This document shows, piece by piece, positions 48,692 to 58,659 of a stretch of 64,000 bases of DNA. The stretch covers positions 1,240,001 to 1,304,000 of the forward strand of contig NZ_CP046051.1 in assembly GCF_013315815.1 (NCBI RefSeq), in the 5' to 3' direction. The DNA is from Caproicibacterium lactatifermentans (GTDB taxonomy: Bacteria; Bacillota; Clostridia; Oscillospirales; Acutalibacteraceae). A model generated the notes under the pieces. The model was not told where the DNA came from. It made no database searches and worked only from the letters and a program-made list of their open reading frames with translations. Position 1 is the first letter of the stretch. Each line of letters starts with the position of its first letter. Position numbers and translations under genes: made by a program.

Positions 48692-49207
48692 TCACTCCTT
48701 TGGTCGAATATGGCGGCCAGTTTCCTTTAATTTTTGGCGGATAGGCACTTCCCCGCGCCGCCTGCGCAGAAAAGATACACTTTCTTCCGTAACAACGGGT
48801 GTCACTAGTATAGAATGAATACCAACAATGTTGGCGCCAATAATATCTGTATAAACCTGGTCCCCCACGATAACGGCCTGTGAACGGGGAATTTTCAGTG
48901 TATGCAGTGCACGCAGATAGCCAAATGGCAGCGGCTTCATGGCAAAGCTGACAAACGGAAGGCTGTACTGCGCCGCAAAGGGAGCTACCCGCCGGCGAAA
49001 GTTATTAGAAACAATCACCAGGTGAAAACCCTGACGCGTCATTTCATGTGCCCACTGCACAGTTCCGGGGAAAGGGACAGGACTGTCCGGCGGAGAAAGC
49101 GTATTGTCCACATCCAGCAGAACCGCACTGACGCCCAGCATCTGCAGCAGATGCGGTGTAATCTGTGTAACCCGATTCACAGAGCAGGTGGGCATTTTCA
49201 GCGCCAT
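48692..49207 (-). CDS. YqeG-family HAD phosphatase
   Basis: A 171-residue HAD superfamily IIIA protein. The catalytic motif is LLDVDNTLSPPDS with the nucleophile Asp near residue 33. Motif II is the VIVSNNF segment, and VIVGDQVYTDIIGAN carries the metal-binding Asp. Homologues (YqeG; yeast Gep4) act as phosphatidylglycerophosphate phosphatase in some organisms, but that is not proven for Firmicutes. AGGAGG is close before the ATG. The gene is followed at 6 bases by aroQ. Confidence 0.88.
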   Translation of the reverse strand: MALKMPTCSVNRVTQITPHLLQMLGVSAVLLDVDNTLSPPDSPVPFPGTVQWAHEMTRQGFHLVIVSNNFRRRVAPFAAQYSLPFVSFAMKPLPFGYLRALHTLKIPRSQAVIVGDQVYTDIIGANIVGIHSILVTPVVTEESVSFLRRRRGEVPIRQKLKETGRHIRPKE

Positions 49208-49286
49208 GGAAGTGCCTCCTTTGCGAGAAAAAAGCGGGCATTAAGCCCGCTTTCCATGTGCCTAAGAAACCGATGGCAGATAAAAC

Positions 49287-49463
49287 TTACTTATATCTGC
49301 GCTTACGGGCTGCTTCGGATTTTTTCTTCCGCCGAACAGAAGGCTTCTCATAAGCCTCTCTTTTGCGGACTTCGGCAATCACACCAGAACGAGCGCACTG
49401 TTTTTTAAACCGGCGCAGAGCACTGTCCAGAGATTCATTGTCTTTCACTCGAACTTCAGCCAT
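49287..49463 (-). CDS. rpsU: 30S ribosomal protein S21
   Basis: A 58-residue basic protein translated from ATG 49463. It begins [20 protein letters not shown] and ends in a Lys/Arg-rich tail ([13 protein letters not shown]). Length and sequence are those of S21, which binds the 3' end region of 16S rRNA. GGGAGGG precedes the ATG. A near-perfect sigma-70 promoter lies ~65 bases upstream. It may be co-transcribed with yqeG-aroQ downstream, 79 bases away. Confidence 0.96.
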   Translation of the reverse strand: MAEVRVKDNESLDSALRRFKKQCARSGVIAEVRKREAYEKPSVRRKKKSEAARKRRYK

Positions 49464-49528
49464 GTATTTTCCCTCCCATCCGCCAAAAGGCAGGGGTTAC
49501 TGTAATCAATACCTGTTACATATCAAAT

Positions 49529-49557
49529 ATTATACCGACTAAAAAAACGGCTGTCAA
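49529..49557 (-). promoter_or_regulatory. Consensus sigma-70 promoter of rpsU
   Basis: On the minus strand TTGACA and TATAAT are separated by exactly 17 nt, the perfect consensus. Confidence 0.88.
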
Positions 49558-49873
49558 GCCCTTGTCCCCAGAAAAGCACCTTTTATTATACGAAACCTGC
49601 AAATAACTGACCGGCAGCGGTCCACTTTCGCAGCGGTGCTTTTACCTGCCGCAAAGCCAAACAATAAAAAAATGGAATTTATATAGTTTAAACAAATGCG
49701 GCCATAAAAATTCATTTTTCACAACAATTTCACGAATTCCGCTTGACATACGTTGTCATTATGCTATTCTTCTGGCAAATTTGGGACATAAATTCACATA
49801 AAAGGATGTGCCTCCACAAGTGTAAACTTTTGTGCGGTATTTTTTGTTTTATTACCAGAAAGAGGGCTGCACT
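49558..49873. other. Intergenic region between rpsU promoter and thiS remnant
   Basis: No gene seen. It contains TTGACATACGTTGTCA (49743-49758), a TGACA/TGTCA dyad overlapping a -35-like box, and a CACAAG/CTTTTGTG hairpin near 49817-49836 followed by ATTTTTTG. The layout resembles a promoter and an attenuator-like leader for the thiS remnant on the plus strand, but matches no riboswitch I know. Confidence 0.4.
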
Positions 49874-49993
49874 GTGACCAAAATGAGCGGAAAAGGAATC
49901 AGCACTGACGGAAAAACACTGACGCAGTACCTTGCCGGTACAGATTATGCACTTTCCGGCATTGCTGTGGAGCGAAACGGACATATGCTGTAA
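49874..49993 (+). pseudogene. thiS: Truncated thiS-like sulfur-carrier gene
   Basis: A 39-codon frame (GTG 49874, or ATG 49883) reads ISTDGKTLTQYLAGTDYA, then SGIAVERNGHML and stop. The pattern G-K-T-L-x-x-(Y/L)-L and AVERN matches the first half of ThiS, the ubiquitin-fold sulfur carrier for thiamine thiazole synthesis. The second half and the essential C-terminal Gly-Gly are absent in all frames downstream. No thiG, thiH or thiF is nearby. It looks like the relic of a lost thiamine operon. Confidence 0.6.
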
Positions 49994-50147
49994 GACGGAA
50001 ATGCAGATAAAAGCAGCCGTTTATTTTGGCCAAAAGTCCTGTTTTTTCAATTCTTTTCCCTGTTGCATTTCTTTCCTGTACCTGTTAAACTTATGTCAGT
50101 TACAGACTTTTAACCGTTTATTTTGAAATAGGAGACTGACAGCCAAT

Positions 50148-51413
50148 ATGAGCAACACAATGATAGGGGAATTGCTGGTCATTATCTTATGCATTCTTCT
50201 GTCTGCCTTTTTTTCGGCATCCGAAACTTCCTATAATACGCTAAACCGCGTCCGCATTAAGAATATGGCCAATGACGGTAATAAGCGTGCCGCCCTGACG
50301 CTGCGCAATGCAGAAAATTATGACAACCTGCTTTCCACTATTTTAATAGGAAACAATGTTGTCAATATTTTGGCTTCTTCTGTTGCAACGGTTTTTTTCA
50401 CCTATCTTTTGGGTACGAACGGCGTTTCCATTTCCACTGCTGTTATGACCATAGTGGTCCTGATTTTTGGGGAAATTACACCGAAGTGGCTGGCAAAGGA
50501 ATTTGCCGACAGCTATGCTATGGCGGTTGCACCCGTCCTGCATGGACTTATTACACTCTTTACCCCGCTGAACTGGCTGTTTTCTTTGTGGAAAGCGCTG
50601 CTGTCCCATGCGTTCAAGCACCCAGATGAGGCAAAGATGACACAGGATGACCTGATGACGATTGTAGACGAAGCGCAAAGTGACGGCGGCATTGACGAAC
50701 GCAACGGTGACTTGATTCGTTCCGCTATTGAATTCAACGACCTGGACGCCGGCGATATTCTGACACCGCGCGTAGACGTGGTGGCAATCAGCCAAGATGC
50801 TTCTTTGGACGAAATTACGGATTTGTTCCTGCACAACGGCTTTTCCCGCATTCCGGTTTATGAAGAAACCATTGACAATATCATTGGCATGATTCACGAA
50901 AAAGACTTCTTTCGCGGGCTGCACACCGGCATGACTTCCATTTCCGGCATTATCAAAAAAATCATTTATGTCGGAACCGGCATTTCCGTCAGCGACCTGC
51001 TGCATGAACTGCAGCAGAGCCAAACACACATGGCCGTTGTAGTGGACGAGTTCGGCGGAACAGAGGGCATTGTAACCATTGAAGACATTGTAGAAGAACT
51101 GGTCGGTGAAATTTGGGACGAGCACGACCAGGCAATTCAATATTTCCGCAAAGTTGGCAACCAGCGCTATGCCGTCAACTGCAGTGCCGACCTGGATGAC
51201 TTTTTTACGTATTTCCGCATTCCACTGGATGCAGAGGATTTTGACTATATGACCGTCAGCGGCTGGATAATGGAACAGCTTGGAAAAATTCCTGCCGTAG
51301 GAGATTCCTTTGTATACGGCGACAATATCATTACTGTAACAAAAACTTCTGCCCGTCATGCTGTGCAGATTGTTGTGCAGAACAGGCGGCCCCTGCAGAA
51401 GAAGGAGGATTGA
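50148..51413 (+). CDS. CNNM/CorC (HlyC) family transporter-associated protein
   Basis: A 421-residue membrane protein. The N-terminal DUF21/CNNM domain has ~4 helices ([26 protein letters not shown] region, cited in part: [14 protein letters not shown]). Two CBS domains follow ([18 protein letters not shown] and [20 protein letters not shown]). A C-terminal CorC/HlyC domain holds [24 protein letters not shown] proteins are Mg2+ or other divalent cation exporters or regulators. AGGAGA precedes the ATG. The next gene starts 3 bases after its stop. Confidence 0.93.
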   Translation: MSNTMIGELLVIILCILLSAFFSASETSYNTLNRVRIKNMANDGNKRAALTLRNAENYDNLLSTILIGNNVVNILASSVATVFFTYLLGTNGVSISTAVMTIVVLIFGEITPKWLAKEFADSYAMAVAPVLHGLITLFTPLNWLFSLWKALLSHAFKHPDEAKMTQDDLMTIVDEAQSDGGIDERNGDLIRSAIEFNDLDAGDILTPRVDVVAISQDASLDEITDLFLHNGFSRIPVYEETIDNIIGMIHEKDFFRGLHTGMTSISGIIKKIIYVGTGISVSDLLHELQQSQTHMAVVVDEFGGTEGIVTIEDIVEELVGEIWDEHDQAIQYFRKVGNQRYAVNCSADLDDFFTYFRIPLDAEDFDYMTVSGWIMEQLGKIPAVGDSFVYGDNIITVTKTSARHAVQIVVQNRRPLQKKED

Positions 51414-51416
51414 CCT

Positions 51417-52493
51417 GTGTCCGACGAAGAAGCAACACCTCGTTTTTCGCTGTCCCTAATCCTGCCTATTAAAAATGCAGAAACAGGAATGAAGGACTTG
51501 ATGCATTTTCTGGCAACACAGATAAAACAGTTGCCGAAAACGGAACTGATTATGATTGATATTGGTTCTACCGATAACACGGTCCTAGCCGCGGTTCAGT
51601 CCCTGCACGCAGAGGACCTGTGCGGCTGCGTCATGCAAAACGGTGATACCACTGTTGCCGCCGGTTTGAATACGGGGCTGGCACGTGCCAACGGCACCTA
51701 TGTTTCTTTTTTGTTTGCACACAAGCTTTATAAAAACAGTTTGCCAGCCTACTGTCAGGCCGCCGCCCGCACACACGCTGACCTGATTTTCGGCTGCTGG
51801 ACACCGGAAGCCGCCAGTCATGCTGCAAAGCGGCTGCCCGGTGCCGGACCGGATACAACGGACTTTGCTCGGCAGCTGCTGAAAGGCAGTTTGGCGCTTG
51901 ACCTTTCCGCTGTCTTGATTCGCTCTCAATTTCTTGTGAAAAACGGAATCACTTTTTCGGAAGAATGCCGCTGCGGCTATGCGGAGGAATTTTTGCTGCG
52001 CTGTCTATTTATGGCAGATACCGTGTATCAGTCCCCCGTATTTTTGGAGCGTGGCACAGCACATGAACTGCCGCAGATGCCGGACGGCCACAGCCGCGGG
52101 ACCGCTGTCCTGCAAAAAGTGGATGCTATGGTTCGTGTATTGGACATTCTACATACATATTCGTGCGGTACACCAGAACTCATGGCGCTTTTTCAAGAGG
52201 AGTATATTCCCAAAACAGTTTTGTCCTGCATTGACACCCTGCTGAATGAGGGGTTTCGCCGCAGCACGATTCACCTGTATCTGCAGCAAAACGGTTATGA
52301 TAAGCTGCTGCTGACCGGCAGCAAGACGGACCCTGTGTTGCGAAACCGCATTTTTCTGTGGAAAGCCTGTCCGCTGTTTTATCATACCGAAACGTCCGGG
52401 GAAAAGCCAAATACTGACAGGCATACAGTTTTATTTCCCACTGTACTAAGCGGGAGAAAAAAGTTGCATTTGCCATTCAAAAAGAAAAAATAG
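51417..52493 (+). CDS. Family 2-like glycosyltransferase
   Basis: A 358-residue protein with a GT-A fold. It opens with FSLSLILPIKNAETGMKDLM, then ELIMIDIGSTDNTVLAAVQS, the usual nucleotide-binding start of GT2 enzymes, and a region like NTGLARANGTYVSFLFAHKL where the DxD would be expected; a clean DxD is not evident. The C-terminal third is not recognisable. Start GTG 51417 follows GAAGGAGG. It is translationally close to the CNNM gene. Donor, acceptor and even activity are uncertain. Confidence 0.72.
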   Translation: MSDEEATPRFSLSLILPIKNAETGMKDLMHFLATQIKQLPKTELIMIDIGSTDNTVLAAVQSLHAEDLCGCVMQNGDTTVAAGLNTGLARANGTYVSFLFAHKLYKNSLPAYCQAAARTHADLIFGCWTPEAASHAAKRLPGAGPDTTDFARQLLKGSLALDLSAVLIRSQFLVKNGITFSEECRCGYAEEFLLRCLFMADTVYQSPVFLERGTAHELPQMPDGHSRGTAVLQKVDAMVRVLDILHTYSCGTPELMALFQEEYIPKTVLSCIDTLLNEGFRRSTIHLYLQQNGYDKLLLTGSKTDPVLRNRIFLWKACPLFYHTETSGEKPNTDRHTVLFPTVLSGRKKLHLPFKKKK

Positions 52494-52512
52494 CTGTTAA
52501 AACAGCAAAAGA

Positions 52513-52546
52513 ACCGCCGCGTTTTGCAATACGCAGCGGTCCTTTT
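52513..52546. terminator. Convergent hairpin terminator
   Basis: ACCGCCGCGT pairs with ACGCAGCGGT around 8 nt and is followed by CCTTTTATTA; A-rich sequence on the other side lets it serve the minus-strand transketolase genes too. Confidence 0.75.
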
Positions 52547-52576
52547 ATTATATTCTTGCTAAATATATATTTTCCT

Positions 52577-53524
52577 TTATTTACCAAGTGCCTGCTTGAC
52601 CGTTTTTGCAATGCCCTCTGCACAAAGGCCAAACTCTTTCAGCAGCTCTGCACCAGGGCCGGAATGACCAAAGCAGTCATGTGTACCCATGCGGATAACC
52701 GGAGCTGGATAAGATTCACACAGCGCACTGCAGACCGCTTCACCCAGTCCACCAATGATGTTGTGTTCTTCAACGGTAATAATCTTTCCGGTTTCGCGTG
52801 CAGCCTTGGCAATCAGTTCTTTGTCCAGCGGCTTAATGGTGTGGATATCCAACACACGAACAGAAATGCCCTCTGCTTTCAGCGCATCCGCAGCTTTTAC
52901 CGCTTCCGAAACCATCAAGCCCGTGGCTGCGACCGTGATATCACTGCCGTCCCGCAGGGTAATGCCCTTGCCAAGTTCAAAACGATAATCGTCGTTGTTG
53001 TTGACGCTTTCCACAGGCAGGCGGCATAAGCGCAGATAAGCGGGGCCCTGATAATCCACAAGTGCACGAACTGCCGCGGTCATCTCATAGTGATCCGCCG
53101 GATTGATAACAACCATGCCCGGAATAGAGCGCATTAAAGCAATATCCTCCAGGCACTGATGCGTTGCACCGTCCTCACCAACTGAAACACCTGCATGGGA
53201 ACCAACCACTTTCACGTTCAAGTGAGGGTACCCAATGGAGTTGCGGACCTGCTCAAAGGCGCGGCCGGCACTGAACATGGCAAAGCTAGCCGCAAACGGA
53301 ATCTTGCCGCAAGTCGCTAAACCGGCCGCAATGCCAATCATATTGCACTCCGCAATGCCAACATCGACAAAGCGCTCCGGAAAAGCTTTCTTAAAAATAG
53401 CGGTCTTCGTAGCCTGCGCAAGGTCAGCGTCCAGCACGACGATGTTCGGATTTTCTTTTGCGGCAGCTGTAACAGCCAGACCAAACGATTCACGAGTTGC
53501 TTTTTTTATCATCTCAGCCATCAT
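52577..53524 (-). CDS. Transketolase, C-terminal subunit
   Basis: A 315-residue protein equal to the pyrimidine-binding and C-terminal domains of transketolase. It reads FVDVGIAECNMIGIAAGLA, with the cofactor-activating Glu, then VVGSHAGVSVGEDGATHQC and, late, VTVAATGLMVSEAVKAADAL-like and GGLGEAVCSAL. It pairs with the N-terminal subunit encoded directly upstream (4-base overlap) to form the active enzyme of the non-oxidative pentose phosphate pathway. The split form is common in Firmicutes and archaea. Confidence 0.94.
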   Translation of the reverse strand: MMAEMIKKATRESFGLAVTAAAKENPNIVVLDADLAQATKTAIFKKAFPERFVDVGIAECNMIGIAAGLATCGKIPFAASFAMFSAGRAFEQVRNSIGYPHLNVKVVGSHAGVSVGEDGATHQCLEDIALMRSIPGMVVINPADHYEMTAAVRALVDYQGPAYLRLCRLPVESVNNNDDYRFELGKGITLRDGSDITVAATGLMVSEAVKAADALKAEGISVRVLDIHTIKPLDKELIAKAARETGKIITVEEHNIIGGLGEAVCSALCESYPAPVIRMGTHDCFGHSGPGAELLKEFGLCAEGIAKTVKQALGK

Positions 53525-54366
53525 TCTGCCTCCAGTCTGGCAAGTTCTGCCTTAAGTTCTGTCATTGCCTGGTGATACTGTTCTTCATCCGGGGCTTTTC
53601 CATGCCAGCCAACCTGATTCTCCATATAGGAAACACCTTTGCCCTTAATGGTATTCATAATGATGCAGGAAGGCTTGCCCTTAACGGTGCGTGCGTGCGC
53701 AAAGGCTTTTTCTATTGCGTCAAAGTCATGGCCGTCAATGGTCTGTACATCAAAGCCAAATGCCTCGAATTTTTTGTCTATCGGATATGAACCGCCAACT
53801 TCAGAAACAGGACCGTCAATTTGCAGCTTGTTGGAATCTACAATTTCGCACAGGTTGTCCAGGTCGTGGTGGCCGGCAAACATAGCAGCCTCCCAGACCT
53901 GACCTTCCTCCACTTCGCCGTCCCCCAGCAGGGCATAAACGCGGTAATCTTTTTTGTCCATTTTACCAGCCAAAGCCATACCGCAGGCAGCGGAAATACC
54001 TTGTCCCAAGGAACCTGTGCTCATATCAATGCCGGGTGTATGTTTCATGTCCGGATGGCCCTGAAGCATGGCACCAATGTGCCGCAGGGACTTGAGCTCT
54101 TCACGCGGGAAGAAGCCGCGTTCCGCCAAAGCAGCGTACAGACCTGGGCAAGCATGACCTTTGCTCAGGACAAAACGGTCGCGCTGTGGGTCCTTCGGAT
54201 TTTTCGGGTCAACGTGCAGTTCCCGGAAGTATAGATATGTAAACATATCGGCTGCTGAAAGGGAACCGCCGGGATGGCCGGACTTTGCATGATAAACGCC
54301 CTCGATGATGCCCATACGAACTTTACAGGCAGTCACCGCAAGTGCTTTTTTTTCCGTGCTGTTCAT
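53521..54366 (-). CDS. Transketolase, N-terminal subunit
   Basis: A 281-residue thiamine-diphosphate-binding half. Motifs are SGHPGGSLSAADM, FVLSKGHACPGLYAALAERG, GSLGQGISAACGMALAGK, and the TPP/Mg site LLGDGEVEEGQVWEAAMFA ending in VDSNKLQIDGP. ATG 54366 follows AGGAGGG; a longer frame to 54408 is not supported. It makes the full enzyme with the next gene. Confidence 0.95.
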   Translation of the reverse strand: MNSTEKKALAVTACKVRMGIIEGVYHAKSGHPGGSLSAADMFTYLYFRELHVDPKNPKDPQRDRFVLSKGHACPGLYAALAERGFFPREELKSLRHIGAMLQGHPDMKHTPGIDMSTGSLGQGISAACGMALAGKMDKKDYRVYALLGDGEVEEGQVWEAAMFAGHHDLDNLCEIVDSNKLQIDGPVSEVGGSYPIDKKFEAFGFDVQTIDGHDFDAIEKAFAHARTVKGKPSCIIMNTIKGKGVSYMENQVGWHGKAPDEEQYHQAMTELKAELARLEAE

Positions 54367-54460
54367 GATATCCCTCCTGAAGGTTATGTAACACATTTGC
54401 GATTTCATTATACTCTAATGTCGTTTTTCATACAAGTATTTTATGCAGAAAACACAAAAG

Positions 54461-54493
54461 CCGACTGCGGCAAATTAGAATTGCCGCAGCCGG
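54461..54493 (-). terminator. Terminator of the flavin reductase-rubredoxin gene
   Basis: CCGGCTGCGGCAA pairs with TTGCCGCAGTCGG on the minus strand, followed by CTTTTGTG. Confidence 0.75.
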
Positions 54494-54498
54494 TCTTT

Positions 54499-55167
54499 TT
54501 ATATTTCCGCTGTTTGGCGGACAAAAGCAGATTTTGTTGCGCCGCAGATAGGGCAAGCCCAATCCTCCGGCAGCTCCTCAAAGGGTGTAATGGCGTCGTG
54601 ATACAAATAACCGCACACCGTGCAGGCAAACGCTTCGCCGTCACTGTTGGAGCGATCCGGTGTCGGCTCCTGATATGTCGGGGCATTGCGGGGTGCGCTT
54701 CCTTTAATCACGTTGCGGTAGTACGAATAAGTCATTGGTGTGCCGACAACCCTATCGCTCCCAGCAAGGACTTTCGCAAGAAAAACAGTGTAGGAAGGCG
54801 TTTCCATAGAATCAATCACTTTGCACAGGAACCAGCAGCAGCTGTTTTCCCGGATAACCGGTACACCTTCGCGCAGCATTTTGTAGCGGATATTATCCAG
54901 CTTTCTGCTGCTGCGGCCGGAAGTAAGCCCCAGTGCCCCGATAACCGCTCCGGAAGTGTCCTCACTAAGCACGCTGACCGTAAACAGGCCGTTTTTGTGA
55001 ATACACGCATAGCTGTAACTGCTGCGGTGAATGCTGACCGTCAGCAAATTCGGATGATTGGAAACCTGTGAAACGGTGTTGACGATACTGGCTGAAGGGT
55101 GTTTCCCGTCTGTCACACCAATGGCATACATTCCATATGTGAAACTGAAAAGAGATTCATTTTTCAT
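54499..55167 (-). CDS. Flavin reductase-like domain fused to rubredoxin (Hrb-type)
   Basis: A 222-residue two-domain electron carrier. Residues 1-150 are a flavin reductase/FMN-binding split barrel ([35 protein letters not shown]). Residues ~170-222 are a rubredoxin with CTVCGYLYH and [11 protein letters not shown], the two C-x2-C iron knuckles. High-molecular-weight rubredoxins of this build pass electrons from NAD(P)H to flavodiiron proteins or rubrerythrin to remove O2, NO or peroxide. No such partner gene is adjacent. It is transcribed alone. Confidence 0.92.
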   Translation of the reverse strand: MKNESLFSFTYGMYAIGVTDGKHPSASIVNTVSQVSNHPNLLTVSIHRSSYSYACIHKNGLFTVSVLSEDTSGAVIGALGLTSGRSSRKLDNIRYKMLREGVPVIRENSCCWFLCKVIDSMETPSYTVFLAKVLAGSDRVVGTPMTYSYYRNVIKGSAPRNAPTYQEPTPDRSNSDGEAFACTVCGYLYHDAITPFEELPEDWACPICGATKSAFVRQTAEI

Positions 55168-55211
55168 GGCAGCCTGTACCTCCCTTTTTCAAAAGGCAGA
55201 AATTCACCACC

Positions 55212-56492
55212 CTATTTATCCGGTGTTTCTTCCTTTTTAATGTGGCGCCAATATGCCGCATAGGACTGCTCTGTCTTGTTTTCCCCCGGGGTGTAATAAG
55301 CAGCTCCCTGCAGGGTGTCGGGCAGGTACTGCTGCTGCACCCAGTGATTCGGGTATATGTGCGGGTATTTATAAAACTGACCTTTGCGCTTTACTTCGGC
55401 ACTGTCGTAATGTTTGTTCTGCAGGCAGCGCGGAACCGGACCGGCTCTGCCCGCTTTGACATCCGTCAGCGCCGCATCAATGGCAGCTTCCCCAGAATTG
55501 CTTTTGGGTGCCAGAGAAACCAAAATGACCGCATCGGACAGCGGAATGCGTGCCTCCGGCAAACCAACCATCTGTGCCGCATCCACGGCAGCTTTGACGA
55601 TTGGAATAATCTGCGGATAGGCAAGGCCAACATCCTCGCACGCACAAACCATTAGGCGGCGGCAGGCAGACGGCAAGTCACCCGCAGCCAGCAGACGCGC
55701 CAGATAATGCAGTGCCGCATCCGGGTCCGAACCGCGCATGGATTTCTGGTAGGCTGAAACAATATCGTAATGTTCGTCGCCTTCCCGGTCATAACGAGGC
55801 GCACTGCTTTGTGTCAGCTCTGCAGCCAATTCCGGCGTAACCTGCAGTGCATCGTCCGTTTCTTCCGCGGCCAGCGCGCACAGTTCCGCCGCATTCATCG
55901 CCTTGCGTACATCGCCGCCACAGGAAAATGCAATGCGGCGAACCGCTTCCGGCTCCGCTTTAATCGGTTTCCCGCGTTCCTGTGAAAGGAAGCGGAAAGC
56001 CCGTTCGACAGCGGGAACAATATCTTTCGGCTCAACCGGCTTAAATTCAAACACCGTTGAACGGCTGAGTATGGCATTGTATACATAGAAATACGGATTT
56101 TCTGTGGTAGAGGCAATCAGTGTAATATCGCCGTTTTCAATGAACTCCAAAAGAGTTTGCTGCTGCTTCTTATTAAAATACTGAATCTCATCTAAATACA
56201 GCAGAATCCCGTTGACAGCTTCCAGCGTACCAACTTTGCTGACGACGGCACGAATATCCGCAGTGGAAGCGGAAGTACCATTTAGCTTACACAAATGCTT
56301 TTTAGTACGCCGGGCAATAATCGAAGCAAGCGTTGTCTTCCCTACACCGGAAGGTCCATAAAAAACCAGGTTGGGAATCTCTCCGCTTTCAATAATGCGG
56401 CGCAGCGGCCGTCCCGGTCCCAAAAGATGCTGCTGACCGACAATGTCATCCAGCGTTTTGGGCCGGATACGGTCTGCGAGAGGAGCTGACAT
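55212..56492 (-). CDS. rarA: Replication-associated recombination protein RarA/MgsA
   Basis: A 426-residue AAA+ ATPase of the RarA/WRNIP1 family, active at stalled replication forks. Motifs are PLADRIRPKTLDDIVGQQHL, Walker A GPSGVGKTTLAS, Walker B ILLYLDEIQYFNKKQQQ, the sensor ASTTENPYF and arginine-finger region ILSRSTVFEFKP. The C-terminal tetramerisation region includes MRGSDPDAALHYLARLL and CEDVGLAYP. It ends 44 bases before the flavin-reductase gene. Confidence 0.95.
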   Translation of the reverse strand: MSAPLADRIRPKTLDDIVGQQHLLGPGRPLRRIIESGEIPNLVFYGPSGVGKTTLASIIARRTKKHLCKLNGTSASTADIRAVVSKVGTLEAVNGILLYLDEIQYFNKKQQQTLLEFIENGDITLIASTTENPYFYVYNAILSRSTVFEFKPVEPKDIVPAVERAFRFLSQERGKPIKAEPEAVRRIAFSCGGDVRKAMNAAELCALAAEETDDALQVTPELAAELTQSSAPRYDREGDEHYDIVSAYQKSMRGSDPDAALHYLARLLAAGDLPSACRRLMVCACEDVGLAYPQIIPIVKAAVDAAQMVGLPEARIPLSDAVILVSLAPKSNSGEAAIDAALTDVKAGRAGPVPRCLQNKHYDSAEVKRKGQFYKYPHIYPNHWVQQQYLPDTLQGAAYYTPGENKTEQSYAAYWRHIKKEETPDK

Positions 56493-56567
56493 AGGAACAC
56501 ATCCTTTCCGGCAGGCGGCTGTCCGTTCTTTTATTCTTATGCGTGCTTGGGCACAAACATCCGTTTT

Positions 56568-57827
56568 TTATTCGTACAGCGGGTATTTTTTGCACAGGGC
56601 GCCCACTTTGGCCAAAGAAGCTTCCTTGGTGCCGTCAAAGTCACGAATGGTGTCCGCAATGCAGGAAGCAATAATATCCATGTCCTTCGGCTGCATACCG
56701 CGTGTGGTAACGGCCGGCGTACCCAAACGCAGGCCGGAAGTCTTAAAGGGGCTGCGTGTTTCGCCCGGCACAGTGTTCTTATTCGCGGTAATGCGGATGG
56801 AATCGAGGCGGGTTTCCAGCTCTTTGCCGGTCAGGTCCATACCGGTCAGGTCCACCAGCAGAAGGTGGTTGTCTGTGCCGCCGGAAACCAGCTTGACGCC
56901 GCGGTCCAGAAGGCCCTTGGCCAGTGCCTGTGCGTTTTCAACAATCTTTTTGCCATATTCCTTAAAGGAAGGCTTCATAGCCTCGCCCAGGCAAACTGCC
57001 TTGCCAGCAATGATGTGCATGAGTGGGCCGCCCTGCGTGCCCGGGAAGATAGCCTTGTCAATGGCTTTCGCGTATTTCTCTTTGCATAGAATCATGCCGC
57101 CGCGCGGGCCGCGCAGTGTCTTGTGGGTGGTAGTGGTGACAATATCGGCGTACTCTACCGGGTTGGGATGCACGCCCGCGGCGACCAGTCCGGCAATATG
57201 TGCCATGTCAATCATCAGGATAGCACCGCAGGAATCCGCCGCTTCCCGGAATTTTTTAAAGTCAATGATACGCGGATAGGCACTGGCACCGCCGACAATC
57301 ATCTTCGGCTTTACCAGCTGTGCCTGTTCAATTAGCTTGTCATAGTCAATTCGTCCGGTTTTGGAATCGACTCCATACGGAACGAAGTTAAAATAAGTGC
57401 CGGAAATGTTGACAGGAGAACCATGTGTTAGGTGTCCGCCTTCATTAAGATTCATGCCCATGACAGTATCACCGGGCTTCAGCAACGCAAAATAAACGGC
57501 AATGTTTGCCTGTGCGCCGGAATGCGGCTGTACATTGGCATGCTCAGCGCCAAAAAGCTGGCAGGCACGCTTGCGGGCAATTTCTTCTACCACATCAACA
57601 TACTGGCAGCCGCCGTAGTACCGCTTTCCGGGATAACCTTCCGCGTACTTATTGGTAAGAACACTGCCCATGGCTGCCATAACTGCTGGAGAAACGATAT
57701 TTTCAGAGGCAATCAGCTCCAGGTTGCGGCGCTGCCGGGAAAGCTCGTCCTGCATGGCATTGCCAACTTCGGGGTCGGCATTTTTGACGAATCCAATGGT
57801 GTCTATCAAATCCTTGTACATATCCAT
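56568..57827 (-). CDS. glyA: Serine hydroxymethyltransferase
   Basis: A 419-residue PLP enzyme converting serine and tetrahydrofolate to glycine and methylene-THF. Family blocks are [59 protein letters not shown], and the PLP-lysine site [19 protein letters not shown]. Length is typical. GAGAATGG is close to the ATG. The gene is alone between rarA and the divergent nth gene. Confidence 0.97.
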   Translation of the reverse strand: MDMYKDLIDTIGFVKNADPEVGNAMQDELSRQRRNLELIASENIVSPAVMAAMGSVLTNKYAEGYPGKRYYGGCQYVDVVEEIARKRACQLFGAEHANVQPHSGAQANIAVYFALLKPGDTVMGMNLNEGGHLTHGSPVNISGTYFNFVPYGVDSKTGRIDYDKLIEQAQLVKPKMIVGGASAYPRIIDFKKFREAADSCGAILMIDMAHIAGLVAAGVHPNPVEYADIVTTTTHKTLRGPRGGMILCKEKYAKAIDKAIFPGTQGGPLMHIIAGKAVCLGEAMKPSFKEYGKKIVENAQALAKGLLDRGVKLVSGGTDNHLLLVDLTGMDLTGKELETRLDSIRITANKNTVPGETRSPFKTSGLRLGTPAVTTRGMQPKDMDIIASCIADTIRDFDGTKEASLAKVGALCKKYPLYE

Positions 57828-58005
57828 TCTCCTTGCCTGTTGAGTTTTCTTTTCATTATACCGTTTGATGCAAAAAAACTCAACACATCTCCGCGGGAAA
57901 GTACAGAAAAGGAATTTTTACGCGTTTGGCCTTGCTTCCTTTACTATTTTTCTCTTTTGCGATAAGATATAGTACAGCAAACAAATCGGAAAGGGTGATA
58001 CCAAA

Positions 58006-58659
58006 ATGGCTACAAAGGAGCGGGCACAACTGGCAGTAGAGGCCCTAAAAAAAGAATATCCGAACGGGGCCTGCTCGCTGACCTATACGGACCCGCTGCA
58101 GCTGCTGATTGCCACCCGCCTATCTGCGCAGTGCACGGATGCCCGTGTCAACAAAGTAACGCCGGCACTGTTTGCGCGCTTCCCCACCCTGGAAACATTC
58201 TGTGAAGCGGAACCGGAAGAAGTCGGTGAATATATCCACTCTTGCGGACTCTATAAGACCAAAGCGCGTGATATCTGTGCCATGTGCCGTATGCTGCGGG
58301 ATAGCTTCGGCGGTAAAGTGCCGGACACAATGGAGCAGCTGACAAAGCTGCCTGGCGTGGGCCGCAAGACAGCCAACCTAATCCTCGGCGACATTTATCA
58401 CAAGCCGGCCATTGTAACCGATACACACTGCATCCGCATTTGCGGCAGGCTGGGCCTTTCCTCCGGAAAGGACCCCCGAAAGGTGGAAACACAGCTTCGT
58501 GCCGTTCTCCCGCCGGAGGAAAGCAATCTTTTCTGCCACCGGTTGGTTCTGCACGGACGGGCTGTGTGTACCGCCCGCAGTCCGAAATGTCATCTGTGCT
58601 GTATGCGCACATTCTGTAAAACATATTTAGCGGAACAGGAGGAAAACAGCAAAAAATGA
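58006..58659 (+). CDS. nth: Endonuclease III
   Basis: A 217-residue base-excision repair glycosylase/AP lyase for oxidised pyrimidines. The helix-hairpin-helix LTKLPGVGRKTANLILG is followed by the catalytic Asp in VTDTHCIRICGRLG; the catalytic Lys lies before the HhH. The Fe-S cluster ligands are C-x6-C-x2-C-x5-C: CTARSPKCHLCCMRTFC. AAAGGG precedes the ATG. Its stop overlaps the next start (ATGA). Confidence 0.96.
   Translation: MATKERAQLAVEALKKEYPNGACSLTYTDPLQLLIATRLSAQCTDARVNKVTPALFARFPTLETFCEAEPEEVGEYIHSCGLYKTKARDICAMCRMLRDSFGGKVPDTMEQLTKLPGVGRKTANLILGDIYHKPAIVTDTHCIRICGRLGLSSGKDPRKVETQLRAVLPPEESNLFCHRLVLHGRAVCTARSPKCHLCCMRTFCKTYLAEQEENSKK

Noticed and set aside
50343..51359. 338-codon open frame on the minus strand inside the CNNM/CorC gene
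   Set aside because: Antisense shadow; the plus strand encodes DUF21, CBS and CorC domains with correct order and length.
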